Of a stretch of DNA of 64,000 nt, positions 36,460 through 51,400 are shown piece by piece. Under the pieces are notes generated by a model, which was not told the DNA's origin, ran no database searches, and worked only from the letters and a program-made list of their open reading frames with translations. The DNA is from Acridotheres tristis (lineage: Eukaryota; Chordata; Aves; Passeriformes; Sturnidae): assembly GCA_037013685.1 (NCBI GenBank), contig CM072886.1, positions 86,496,922 to 86,560,921 of the forward strand, written 5' to 3'. Positions within the stretch are counted from its first letter, which is position 1, and every line of letters begins with the position of its first letter. The translations under genes and the position numbers were made by a program.

Positions 36460-39400
36460 CTGGCAGAAAGAAACCAAATCTTTAGTTACATTACAGTCTC
36501 CTATCGGAAGGAATTAAGTAGTTCTGTGATGCTTAATTTTAAAAGTGAATTTCTTTGTCATCGTATTCTCTATTCGCATTTGTGGCAAAACCCAACATCT
36601 TTAAAAATTTGTACAGACAAATCAGCTTCTTCACAATATGACTCAACCACTTGTGTCATAACAGAACCTCTTAAGACACGTATTAACTCCCTAAAGCTTG
36701 GTTGGAGTCTTTTCTCAAGCAATCCAGGATACCTCTCAAACTTGAAACCGGTGCCCAATCCCTATCAGAAGCTGCTGCCTGCTTAATTTCTACAAAAATA
36801 ATAATAAACAAAAATATTTATTCTTGGGAACAAGAATACATTTTCTTTAACTTCACTATGAACAGTATTTCATAAGTAGCGCATACAGCTTTCCTCCCCA
36901 TCTGATTTTAATTACTTATAGAATCCGAAATTCAACAGGTACTCAACATACAAGATAATCTGATAACTTGCTTTTGTAAACCAGATAAATAGAAAAGCAG
37001 AGAAGGGCAGTCCCTATCAGACAACACTCTTCACTACTGCCTTGCAGAGCATGCCTCAGACATGAAGACAGGGCCCTCAGGAAGAGTTAGAAGCCCAGAA
37101 CTCCTAAGTGGATTTGTGAATACAAACTTAGGAATTTACCTCCTTCCCCCTACTTCAGATATTTACATCTCATATTTGATTTGTGGGGGCTTTTCATTTT
37201 GTTTTTGTGTTTTCTATTTTTGTTTTTGCTTGGTTTTGGGTTTGTTTGTTTTTTGGTGGTAGGGAAGTTCGCGACTTCCAAATCTGGTGCAAAGAAGGAT
37301 TTTGTGGGGAGGGAAAAGGGGTAACTGACAAAAATTCTGAGTACTGTGAGAAGAGGAATTTTTTGACTACTCTGTATCATGTCCAGGATTACTGTAAGTT
37401 ATGGGGAAATGTTTTTGTTTCTCCTATTTGTATTGAGATCTCCCTTGCAAGGTGCCCTGCTCACCATTTCCTTCACTAACATACCATAACATACTACATA
37501 ACTAACATTATCCAGACTATATTATACTATAGATTATTATAGTATAAAACTTCTGCTCCAAGTCTATCCCAATCTATAGTTCTTTATAGCAACAAGACTA
37601 CAACCATCTATAGCATTGTAAGAACTGTAACAAATATTAAAGGAAGTTGTACCATCTTTGGTAGAGATAGACCAGGAACACAACATCATCTCTAAAGCAT
37701 GCCAGCCTATGAGATGTTGGCATAGTGATGATAAAAGCAAATATATCATCAATAAAGGTGTTGAATGCCTACAAATAAAAGAAAAGTATACGTTAGTTGG
37801 CTGTGAAGAAAGGAAGTCATTAGTCATACAAAGTTAGAAGCTTCCTATGTTTTTCTGTGAGAACACAGACTTCCTCCATATTTATAAAAACACTTAAAGG
37901 TTATGCTGCAAAACTAATTAATGCAAACTTTAAAATGCCTCCTTTTAATGAAGACCATACTGTCTTCTACAGACCAAAGTTACAAGTAAAAAGGAAGTAG
38001 GACTGTTTCGGGTAAGTGAGAGTATTGTCATGGGAGGGGAAAAACACAAACTCAATTTCAGAGAAAACTTCAAAAGAAACTGGAAAAACCCCCACATTTT
38101 TTGTTCATTCATTACTCAAATGACAAGATTTACAAAATGTCACTTCACTTTCGTTTTCTGTAGAAATCTGTTTAAAAATTTGTTAATTTATTACTCTTAA
38201 GAAGATTAACTTGATAACCTTGGAAAGACTTTAAAATATTTTCAGTGCTTTCATGGAAGTAACCATGCCTTGAATAAGGGATGGATAATTTTCTACACCG
38301 TTTCAAATCAACTAGGCATACTATAGGCTCTATTTCTGCAGCAATAATGAAAGGTAATTTAACCAAAAGCCAACTCCTCTGAATTTGGCTCTTGGCTACA
38401 GGGAGGCTGCACACATCAACTCTTACAGTGCACCAGCTCTAATACTGACGTTGCAACAAACTGCCCTAAAAACATCAGGAAACAAACCCAGCAAAGAATA
38501 TTAACTGTTGGGTTAATAGACTGAGTCACTAATGTGTCTCCTTTCAGTTTAGCAAGCTGTATGCTAATCCATACCATAAGAAGGGGTCAAGTGGTGTAAG
38601 CACAAAACTCACTCTACAAAATGAGCCAACATTTGTTCATAAGATGGAAGAAAATATCAGCAGAAAAGGGGGGTGTTGGACAGGAAAGAGTTCTGATTCG
38701 TTTCAACAGGAGAGCTCTTTCTGTCAGGTCAAAACAGATCTATCAATCTGAAGTGACTGAGGAATATGGCTGGCACTTCTCAAGCCTGTGCAAAGGTTTG
38801 TCATGGAGCAAAAACAAAAACCTTGGCAAGCTGGAAAATACAGCCTTTCCAAGTCAACACTCAAGTGAGTGATCCTACAAAGACAATGGGAAGAAAAACC
38901 TAAATGCTCCATCCTTCAGGCACACAGGCAGTCCTCATAAGCCCCTGCAAGTGAATGCACCAAGGCAGCCCATCCAATAGTGTTCAGACTACATAACTGT
39001 CTTTTGAGATTACCTCACTTGAAGGAACTCTTTATTAATGATGAAGGGCAAAAACAATAAACCCACAGAAAATGGAAAGTCAGAGCTCAAATTAAGGCAA
39101 AAACCCAACAAAGCTCTCTAAAACATGATCACAGGTGAACCCTCAGACTCTTCTTTCCATTTCAAGTGAAGAAGAGAGTAAGCAACTTTATCCATTTAAA
39201 GAAGTAAAATACTCCCTCCAAAGCTCTCTAAATTAAGCATAATTGAAAACAAAAAGAAGACTTCTTTCTCCACACACACAAGCCTTTGTTGTGGGTAGCC
39301 TATGGCATCTAAACAGGAACGATAAACACTCTGTAAGAAAAGGCTGTTCAGCAAGGTTGTACTGATTTAAAGGTTATTTGCTTGAATAACCTCCCTCTGT

Positions 39401-42400
39401 TGTTTATTTAACTGCTGATGTCTCTGCTCAGTTATTTTCTTTGGTGAAGTAAAATTGTTAAATTACTTCACTGATACACCTTTTGCTCCCTCCTCTAAGA
39501 AACATGCTGATTTCTTAGTATATACCTGAAATACTGTGTTTATTGTTACTTTTGTCTCTATTTCCACATCAAACACTGCTTATTTGCTATTCTGCTATCA
39601 GCTACATTTCAATCTGTTTTCCTAGAATGCACCCAATTTCCTTAAAAACAGTAAGGCAGAAGGAAGTTGGACAATCGCTATAAGCTCATAGAAATGGAAA
39701 AGCCTTTGAAGTCTCTTTAGATGTATACGTTTTAGTTCTTTTGTCCCAAATCTTCTGTTCAGAATTGGACACCACTTATTGAGCAGTTTTTAACACTGTT
39801 CCATTTAAAGTACAGATGTTCTGGAGAATTGTAATATATCAGCACAAAGGAAAAATGAAAAGCATTTATGAGTGGAACCATAAGTAAAAAGAGTACATGG
39901 TGATGGCATCAGGGTCTTGATCCCAGCACATCCAGCCAGGGTTTCTCAGGACACAAAAATCATGAAAACAAAGCACAGTACAAAAATCCTAATGGTTGGG
40001 ATTGGTGGGAAATGATAGTCAAAACACTGTCAGCTCTTTAGGGGCAAAAGAACAAAACTAGCATATAGTTGCTAATTGAGAGAGAACATAGGAGACATGG
40101 GAACCCAGCAGTGGGTGTCCCTTGTTATCCCATATCAGCACATGGAATCCTGACTGGGATACCTGGGTACAGTGTTTGAATACTATACAAACCTTGGACA
40201 CACAGCTTGTGGATATACAGCTATCAAATGGTCAGTGAGCTGATTTTGATTTAAATAAACTCACCCTCCCCTCCAATGTCTGCTATTGAATTTGGCTGCA
40301 GCACTGCATTATTTCCTACCAGAGCACTCCAGGCAGTGGGGACACCACAGTGCAGCCTGTCTTCCCCCATGGAACAATCCCAGTCACATTTGCCCAGAAG
40401 CTCACAATTACCACCCTGGCCGAGAACTGTATACGTTACTTCATCCTCTGGTAGCTCCTGAAGCCTGCCAAAATAAGGTCTTTTAGCATTCCTAACTGTT
40501 TCTTGAGAACTATCCTTATCAGTGATTCACTGACATCTTCTTAAAATAATGTCTTTAACTGAGACTGATAAATTTATCTGCAGGACCAACATCTGCACTC
40601 ATGCAAGACAGCTGACAGTACAAAAAGCAGTATTATCATAAAAACTAGGATGCAAGTATTCTATTCTCATCATATGGAAGTCATTATGAAAAATGAAAAT
40701 CGGTGTGTGTTTTTTTTAAGGACAGTTGCAAACAAGTTTAGTTCTTAAAACAAAAAAAAGTACCATCCTTAAGCTAATTATTCTTTCGCTGTTTCTTACA
40801 GAAAATAATTTTCAAAATGACTGCACCCAACTTTAAGTTAGAGCTTTACTTACTTTGTATGTGAAAGCCTTCCATGGTAAGTGTGCAACAGATTTCATCT
40901 AAAAATAAAAAATATCAAATTGTAATAAAGTCTGGAAGAAGAGACTAGAAAAGTAGACTTTCATCACTTTTCAATCTTACCTTGTAGTTTACAAATAGTT
41001 GGGGCAGCATAAACAGGAATCCAAAAGCATACACTCCTGAAGATGAAATATGGAAAACAAAGGCACAGATGTTCATCACATGACTGTACTTTCATAATTA
41101 GTAACTTGCACTCATTTTTTCTGAAGAGTGAAGATGCATCTAATTATTTTGTTCACTTTAGGTTGATTCTTCTCCCTTTTTCTATCACTGTGATAATTTA
41201 ATACTAAGTTATTGCTCTGTATTACACTGATCCAAATGACAGCAGTTAATATTCTACTTGTGAGTCCTGGCCTTTATTTGAAGAAATACGAATAGAAAAA
41301 AGAACAGAAAGGACTCACCATTGACAAAACTGTTAATCAACCAGGAGTACCAGCTACAAACAAAGAAGAGAGTACAGTTATATTTCTCTTCAGCCAAATT
41401 TGTAACACATCCTATACACCACTGTATGCTGACTACTCCAAGAAATGGCTACGTTACAAATCACTCCATGCAAGAACTAAATACCTCACATCTTCCTTGG
41501 ATTACTGATATGCTTATAGCAACATTACAGTTGTAGTAGCATTTCAGTAATCCACAAGCATTTAAAGAATTTACAAAAAAAATTCCTCCAAGATTAAAGG
41601 ATATTCCATGGCTATGATTACTTGTTCTGTCATATTTCCTTACCAATTTAAGAATGGCAAGAATTCTATTATATTAATTGTTTTCACTTCCTTAAGCTGC
41701 AGCTCATAAATACCTGAAATATAGTACTTTGGAATACAAAACAAATTCAAGAATTTTGTCAGAAAAGGAGACTTTTAAAATGCTACATATTTGTTAGCTG
41801 CTTATTAAGACAAAAACCTTTTGAAAAAATTGCTTTTCTAATAGTTCAGAAATTGCCCCAGTTTCTAGTATGAGTGATACAGCTTATATATGGAGCAACA
41901 GCTTAAAATAACATTAGGAAAAGCTATTAGTACTTGTACTGCTTGTTTTCTCCCATCCCATCTGGGCCTAAGGACTATAAAAAAATGCCTACATGGCAAT
42001 CACCATGCTTGTGTTTGCAATTTTTTCCTACAACAAAGTCTCATGGCTGCACACTTGCTTGCATCTCTGTAATATAAAGTGAACCAGCTATTTTGAGTGA
42101 AAGGCGACAAGGTTTTCATCTGTCCATGAAATACTGAGTGTCCAGCTCTTGCTGAAATATTATTATGTTGCAGGAAGTCCACAGCTCCTAAGGAATAGAG
42201 CCCTTTCTCAAAAATGCTTTTGGTTACTTGCCATGGTAACTATCATACTTAGGAACAGAGAAGCCTCCTGTTCAAAGCAAATAGTTTTGTGAAGGTTTTT
42301 GCTCCTCTTTGCTATTGGACAGGTTCAACCACTGAATTTCTTGCATCTCTCCTATCACCAACTGGTCCTCTGAACAACAATGGCCACTTTCTTCCTCCTC

Positions 42401-45400
42401 TTCTGATTGACATGTATGCAAGCTATTGAATTCTATGCTAAAGTAAATATCAGGTTACTTGTGAAATACAACAGCTTGTTGCTTACAGGATGTTAAAAAC
42501 CATCTAGATTCTTCAGCTTTAGAGACAAGACAAGGAATTTTCCAGTTCTTGGCTTATGTATCAAACTACAACCGATTTCCATAACAATGTAGAAAAAAAA
42601 GGGGAAAGTTTCAATTCCATGTAAGATCATTTTTAGAGTTACAGTACCTTTTGTATTTGACATTCAGCAAGGAGTAACCTGCACCTCCAATACACAGCGG
42701 ATAGAGCAAATATGACAAGTATTTCATAGCCTAATAGACAAGGAAAATAGTTTGTTAGTTTACATTCTATACGAACAGTTTTTTCATGGCATTAAATAGA
42801 AGACAGACACATAATTTTTTCCTGAAAATCTTTTTCTATTCCCAAATGTCTTCTATAATTTCCATTATGCTTCCACTTCTAGTGGTGGTGCTGGTGAAAA
42901 GCCCGGTTCAGACAAGCAATCACCTTGGAGCACTGGCACCAAGAGACAGCACAAAGATCAGTGTCTAAAAGTAGCTCCCTACTTAACACCAGTGTTGTCA
43001 CCTATGCTCAACTCCTTTCAGAAATCAGGAACCACGCGAACTTTCCTTCAGTAAAAATAACAAGTACAAATAACAAGTATAAATACCAGCTTTCAAAATT
43101 ATGAGTAATAACTGTTTCAGATCTCTCTTCATGTAAGCCATTTGCAATTCTGCCTCAACCAGATTCAACAACCAAAAGAAGTATTTCACTGTTTCCTCTC
43201 ATAAATTATCAGAAAGAATCTTCACTATCTGATCCTCTACACAATGATGATCCATTTGACAATTGTGAGGATGTGGAAAATACACTTGTAGAAAAAAAGA
43301 GCAAAACAAGTCAACAGGTGACACAGACAGACTTTGTAGATCGGAAGTCATAGGATTCCCTCTTACCTGGGCATCATATTCCTCAGTTTTCTTTTCAGAG
43401 TCATTGTATGCACCAAACTGCAAGACACATGAAAACCACAGTCACATCAGAACACAGAGGGAAGGCACTTGCTGTCCAACTCTCTACATTAAGCAGGTAA
43501 CAAAGATTTTTAAAGCTTCTACATAGGAGAGTCATATTTGTCCTGTGCAGCCCACTAAATATAGGGTAGGCAAAAAGATTAACCTTTAACCTCATTTTAT
43601 ACCAAACTTGCAAGACTTCTTTGCTTAGAAAAATGCTGTTGAGACAGCAGAATTCACAAAGCAAAAGCAAAGTCAAGTAGCCAAAAATCAGTCAGATACA
43701 GGAAGCATTTATGAAAAGCCAAAACCATGAAGAGGTCAGTTATGGATTATCTCCACATGTGCGGAAATTCTGTCTGCATAAACACAGTTCCTTGATTACT
43801 GACACAGGAACAAGCAGAGCCACCAGTCACTCCAGACACAGACTTCAAGCAGCACAAAACCCCCAGCACTTCTTGTGAAGAAACACTGAATATTAGACAA
43901 CGGTTTCTTCTACCAACAAGAAAAACTTTCAGTGTCAACTGCACTTTGCCACTGCATGTTCTGCAGTCTCGGTACTTCATTTTACCCAGAAGAATCATCT
44001 AAGAGTGTGCTGTCCCTTGAACATGCCATATCTCCTGTCAGTTCCACAATGCAGAAGTTAAACCTACAGGTTCAGTTTCTTTATTTCAAAAGCCAGTTTC
44101 TTTATTTCAAAACATGCTGTCACTTAAGAGTGCCTTTCCAACACAGTGGCAGCAGCACAGTCCCACCTATAAAGATTTAGCAGGGCTGACAAAGAAGTTC
44201 TGAAGTTTCTTGCACCATAAATACATACAAATAGCTGCTTCTTCCAAAGAACTCAAAGAAAGAAACAGGTTTGAAAATGCTCATCCTGCTACTGTATTAA
44301 GCCATTCAGAGAGCTGTACACAGGAAACTTTTATAATTAAAAAAATTTCTTCATTTTACTAGAAGTCAAGTTGCACAGTAACCTAGAAACAGATGGATGA
44401 TGCAAGAGTGTAATCATTTACAGGGCAATGTACACAATACCTGAAATTTGGGTCTCAAACCTTGCCACCTGATTGTCATTTTCAAAGCCTTCTTCACCTT
44501 CCAGAGCTGTGATCAGCAAAAACAAAACACGCACATGAAAGATTATTACTCAAAGGAACATCTTATGAAGGATTCAGATAATTAGAATCAAGATTCCAGA
44601 ATACCTATTTTAATCACCCATTGCATAAAGCAGTAGCAGCCTGATTGCAGTACACACTGCTCGCGTCTACACAAACCAAATGTCATGTCATCAAAAGTAC
44701 AATGTTGTGAGCCTGCACTCTTAAGTCTCTTTATCAGATAATGTAGTTTAAATGAAGTACTGTAGTCATTTCAGGATATCTGAATTGCAGTGCCTAAGTG
44801 GGATTAGCACGAACATGCATCCTAGGCTGGGCATTTAGAAAATTCCAGCAGTCACCTGCCAACTAAGTTTTTATGTGCTTTCAATGATGGTGCCTCAGAA
44901 CTCCTAACAGTGATTAAGCTGGCACTTACAAGGTCATTACATTTCTGGACTGGACTACAAGCAAAAATCAGTGAATCTGCTGAATTTGGTTACTTACTGT
45001 GCAGCTCTAACAGCCTGACCCTAATGTAAACCAGAAGTTTCAGTTCACCTGAAAATTTACTCATGTACCCACACTGCTATACAGAGTTGACAGCTTAGGC
45101 AATGCAGCTCCCCAGGAGAGCTACACTTCCTGAAGCTTTCTGTGGACAAGATTCATTTGTTTAACTTTAGATACATCAATATTCTCTTGTCATCCACCAT
45201 ATATTCCAAACCCAAAAAAGGGGAATAGGGTAAAGATGATCCTTTACTGTTATCTTTGATACAAGTGAGAAAATTATTTCTTACAGATTCAATGTCACTA
45301 TTAGTACTGCATGAGAAACAGGAGTTAAGTCCAAGTTGTGAAAAAGTTCTTCCTAGTAGACAAATTCCTCTGAGATGTACTGTCCATATGATTGCGGTCA

Positions 45401-48400
45401 CTTTGAGATAGCTGTGCTACCTGTAACCCACTGACTAGATGCAGACTTTCAGAATCATGCACACAAGTAGCAATCTCCTCCTTTTCCTCCTTCCCCAGTC
45501 ACCTCAGTCCTGGCACTGGCTGTGGGCACACAGCCTGCTCTTTGACAATGCTTCCATCCATGCAGGCTTGTTGACATGGTTATACTTGCTTGGCCAGGAG
45601 TGAGGCCTACTGGGTGATGTGATAGGTGGAATCATTCTCAGAATGACCTCAGAATGATCTCAGAATCATTCTGTGCTTGGTTTCTATAGTTTCAGCTGGA
45701 CCATCCCAGAAAAAACTGATACTTTCAGTTTAGTTATTTGACCAAGGGACAATCTCATCTGTTACTGAAAGCCAAGGACATGCAAGCTACAGCAGAGTTT
45801 TCCAGTAACTAGTTTAGCATGCTTTTTCTGCTATAAACTATGGGTGTTGCTGCAAATATTGGTATCTGGTGCTACAGCTTTAAGAACTCACCTCAATCAC
45901 TGCACCAATGCCTGCTGGGATCAGTACCAATAAACTTGTTTGCTCATCCAAAAGGAAAAGAAATATTACCACAGTACTAAAGCACCGCCAAAGCACTAGA
46001 CAGAAAAAATGAAAATGGAAGGCTTTTAATATTTAAATGAACAGCTGAGATGACAGGAGACGGATGGCCTATTTAGTGCAATTCTGTCTTACACAATTTA
46101 AGCATAAATTTCTTCTGTGTACATCTTGATATATCTAGTAGTCCTAGAATCTCTGGGCAAATAGGTAACAAGAACATTTTATGCAATCCTTATCACAGGA
46201 GATGAAAGAAAATTGGAACATTTAGTGAACATTTCTGTACTGAAGCAATTCAGCAACATATGAGTACAATTAGGAACTACATTCATGATTCTTGTCTCCA
46301 GGAAGCTGAAAGGCTGTGAGATAATATAATGTCAGTATTTGAAACTCATTTATTGTTTGTAAATGTTAAGTCTTTTGAATTTGACTTTACTGAGTTTTGA
46401 AACTGGCAAATTACTCTTATTTCTGAAATTCCATGGACTGTTTCGAATTTTTATGAACTTTTTGGCATACACATGCCAACAGCAGTACAACTGCTTTGAA
46501 ATACAAATGCACTCTCATAAAAATGATACATGGATTCTCCGCAGGATAAAAACATGTTGTTCACCATAAATTAAAATGAGGGTTTTTTTCCCCCTGGTAT
46601 TGATACTCCTTAGATGTTTTAATCCATCTGTAAATATGATAGAATTAAGGATAATTCAGAGGTCAAGTGACTCCAGGTCTACAATTTTGCTTCATAATCA
46701 AAATTGGAAAAAAGTTATTGGAAAAACCTTCATCTGTTTCTACGAAGGCTTGGCAAGATGTCAGATCACTGCTCCTCTTATGTTTCCTATACACAAATCA
46801 ACTTAACCCTCCCATGCTTTCCCCCTCCTCCCATCCCTCTATTGCTCCTGTTTACATCAAAGCCCAAATCAAGCAAGAGCATTACAATACAGAACTTTCC
46901 ACCCACAAATATTTTGGAACCTGTAGTTATCTAGAAGGAACACAAGGGACTTGCAGAACAGCATTACCCATGAAAGCACATACTTTCCACCCACAGAACT
47001 TTTTCTGGTCTTCATTCTTTTCTCAAAGTACTTCTGTGTTCCTTCAGCAGGGAAAACATGGTAACTGACTCAATATTAATCTAATTCCCAATTTCAAGAC
47101 AGTCAAACCTCAGTAGCGATGCAAGTGCTTGAACTCAAGTGACACCTGAGCACAGAACTAATAAAGTCAGAACCATCTGTGTAGGCTGTTAGCCATCTCT
47201 TCTTCCTACAAAAACCATCAGCTTTCACTATCTCTACAGAACGTCAGCTTAGAGCAAGACTGAAAACGAACATCATAAAACAGACAGCACACAGACTTTG
47301 CATTCTAATCCATACCTGCTTTTGTAGACATCCCAATCATGCTCCTCTTTTTCTTCCAAAAACTGATGTCATTTTTAAATGCAAGGAAATCAAAGAGAAG
47401 CTGCAAATAGGAAGAAACACACTTATTTGCTTGAATCATGCACTAATTAGAGACTGAAAATGTTAGCAATGAATTCAACATTTTTTTTTAAAAAAAGTTT
47501 TAGAGGCTTCAGAAAGGAAAATTAAGACTTACAAATAAAAGCCAAAAAGAAAAGTTATTGTAGAAGCCCAAGCTCTAAAAGCAGTGCAAAATGACAGGAT
47601 GAATTTCAAATACTACCATTGCAATGCTGCACCAATCAGTGTCCTGTAAAGAAAGTCAGAGACCCAATACAGGGTAACTCATAATAGAGGGTGAAGAAAG
47701 AGGACCCTGAGGAACCAAACACATCCTTGAGAGACCAGGGAAAAGCATAGTAAATTAAACCAAAAATGCTCCGTATTGCATTGATAGTAAATTTACATTT
47801 GGATAATATAAAAACTTCAGGAAAAATATCCTACAATACAGCAAGCCAGGTTTCCTCTGTATTTTGTCACTAACTGGACCTAAACTTCCAGGTCATTTTA
47901 AAATTCTATTTATTTGTAGGAAGCTTTTAATATTTTCTTCAGTATTTTCATTCAGTATAGTTTTTGGTATTTCCTTTAAGCCTTCAGTGTTTAAAAATAT
48001 CGAACAGATTCCAGAAATTCTTGGGTCAGTGGACTTTAATGAGGAAATTTTCAGTTGTTTTTGTGGGGCTTGTTTGTTTATGGGAGGGGGTTGGTTTTTT
48101 GTTTGTTTTTTAAAAACTATTATTTGGGAAAATGATATACAAAAGAAAAAAGAAAATCAGAAAAGCTTGTCCCAGTCTACAGATACCTTGTAACCTGACA
48201 AACAGAGTGAAAAAAATTAAATTAATATGTCATGGAAGTCAAAGACTTTCCAAACAAGTTAACTGTATGTAATGTAAGTATAAAGAAACATAACATTCCA
48301 GGCAAGTTCTTATCTCTCCCAGAGCATGCGAACTGTGTTGAGTATAATTGTAGGTAACAAAAATGTTACAAGTGTCTAAAAAAAGTTGTTCATTAAAACC

Positions 48401-51400
48401 AAGACTCAGATTTAAGCCAGTGCTAAGAAAGGGACAAACAACAACAACAAAAAATAACCATGAGTGCTCCACACTTCACAGGAACATTTCTGGAAGCAAT
48501 TTACATCAGCTGATCTAAATTTCTCCAGGGACTAGAAGTCAGAAACTCAAACCCTAGTACAGGTGCCCCAGCTATGTCACTGCAGTGGTAAACCTTGTGA
48601 GAAGGCTACAAAATTTAAACTACTGTTGACAGGCATATTAATTCTACGGGCTTTGGTTCAACTACAACGTAAAAAAAGTGATAACGAAGGTAATATTTCA
48701 TATTTCAGTCAAGACTGGTAATTTCTGTATAATTATCTCAAACTTCTGCCTTATTTAAGGGTTTTATATTAATTCTGTATTGGAAATATAGCTGACTTGT
48801 ACCAGATAATGCTTCCACTGCTCTACTGCAATTACTATTTTCAAGAATAATTCTTAATAAATGAAACACCCAAAAGTCAGACACACCCTCCCCTTTTTTT
48901 CTTTCATATTATGTACTTCCTAAAAACTAAACTACTTACATGGAATGCTGCTACGAAGAATGTCAAAGCCAAAAAGTACAAGTTAGTATCAACAAAAATT
49001 CCTTTTACTTCATCTGCGTCCTTTTCTGAAAAACCTACAAAAAAGAAAAAGTCACTGTGCAAGCAGTACCAGACAGCTCGTTGCTGTTATGCTCAACTTC
49101 CAGTATGAAAAGAATCTTATGTCATCTGCACAAGTTTTGTTAAGGAATCATAAATACAAAACATGATGGAAGCTTTATTGGTAAAATCCTAATCTACCTA
49201 TATTTTGGCTAAATAATATTATATATTATTTAGCTTGCCCAAAACCAAAAGCCATCAGTTACAAGGCTTTAACTTATGTAATTACAATGTGTTTTGTCAT
49301 GTGCCTTTAACATGTTGTGTAATTACAACCTAAGCTGACCATCTGACAGACAAATGGCAAGACACATTAAATCATTTTGGCCTGAGCAGGAAGGAAAAAA
49401 AAAAAAAAAGGTTTTACAAATTGGCCTCTGACCTTTAGTTTGATACATAGAAGAGTGAGCCTCACATCAAAAGCTGAAAACTGAGAAAAGGACTACACTG
49501 TAAAGGACAACAAAAGTCAGTGAGAAACATGGTCACAGATGCAATACTATGATTGAAGTCCACAGTTCTCATACGTGTGTATTTACACAATGCTGCATTT
49601 ATGGCAATAGTGCTTGAGTTCAGAACCAATTTACTTTGCCATCACAGCAGGATCGTGGCCATTCTCAAGTGACTTTGGAGTTTTGCTACTAATCTGACTA
49701 ATTCCAGAAACCTACTCCAATAGGAAAATTCCAAATTTTATGTTTCACTATCGACATACTTGGGGGGAACATGCAGCATCTTATACAGGCCTTTTTTCCA
49801 GCCAGAGGAGGTACTCTTGGGATGAGAGGTCCTGATATCTGTATCTATCATGTGGCAACTGAGGCAGAGAATATGAAAATTTAAATTCTGAGGAGGCTCA
49901 CAAAAAATGGTTAATTCACCTCTGTATTCTTGTTCCCTACCATATGTCAACATATATTTTTATCTTTAGCTTAAGGTGAAACAACACAAGATTTGTAGCA
50001 TTAAATCTCTTCACCAGCTATCCAGAAAAAAGTGTCATCTATGTACACAAAAGAAACAAATTAAGGATTAGTTGTGGCTTCTTGACCTAAAGTCATTAAA
50101 GGTAAGCATACCAAACTGCTGGAGGGAGTACACAGCATCTTGCATGTGGATCCAAAATCGGAGTTTCCCAAGAGATATTTTGTCATACGACACTGTAAGA
50201 GGTAGCTCTGTTGTTGAACGATTTATAACCTGCATTTCAAAAAGATATGTTGCATTTTTAATAGCAGAAAAATGGCAACAATTACTTCCATTAATTTTTT
50301 AAAATGAAGTGATTGTATCACACTAGAATTTGATCACACAATTTTAAGAAGTCAGTTTGTTTTTTAAAGGGAGTAAGACCTTAGATTTCTACACCATGCT
50401 TGAAGTCTTTGTGTTTTTTCCAGGAAATGTTAAATTAGGAGTTTGATCTGTTCAAGTTCCTATAGCAACCTCACTGTTCCTGTATACAAATGCCTCTGAG
50501 ACGGCAGCATAAAGTGGGAAAAGTGTGCTTAAGATAACTCTTTTGACAGTTCTTCTCGGAATGTATATGCAAAGATTATCTAAACTAGAATATTATACAA
50601 AAATCCCAAAAAACTAAACCAACGAACAAATTGTATCCCAAAGGCCATAGTCAGAAATTTACTTGAGGCTGATTTTGAGAGAAATTCAAAGGGTGGGGAA
50701 GCAAGATGATGCCCCTAGTTCAGACTAATGAAAATACCACAGGTAAAGCTAAGTAAGATAACTTTGGGACCTGGGGTGTCACAAAAACTTTCTTCCTGCA
50801 CTCCAAAAAAAAAATCTCTGCTAATCCTACTGTATCATGTATGTGTTACTTCAGCTGGAAAAAAAAAGTCTTAAATTGCCTCAGCTCCTTCTGCATGATA
50901 GCTGCCCATGTCCACCTCTCAAACAGATTTAAAAAAAACAACAAACCCCCCGTTGTCCTCTCAGATGTTAGAATACTCAGCAGCTATCTTAGAACAAGTT
51001 CAGGCAATCTGTTGTTCAGACTTGTAACAAATGCTCAGGAGTTTATTTTGCTGTACAAATTTGGGGTGGAAGGGCCACAAATTCGTAAAGATTCTCCTAA
51101 ACAATAAGTAACAAAATCCTTTGCCTGAGCTAAAGTAATGAATCGGAGAGACAGTTTAGAAAGTTATGGGAAGTTTACATCTACAAAGGTTTCCAACTAG
51201 AAGATGCATAATCCAGACATGTTCATTTAACAGTTTTGAGGCATTCCCCAAGACTGTTGTTCTCAGTAACTCCAATTACCAAATTCCAGTCAGTGCAACT
51301 GAAAAGAAACTGCAAGGCTTAACTAAGAACTGCTAAAATCAACATGATTTAGATGTATGGGACTGCCATGTGTAACCTGTAGCAAAGTAACTGCATGATT

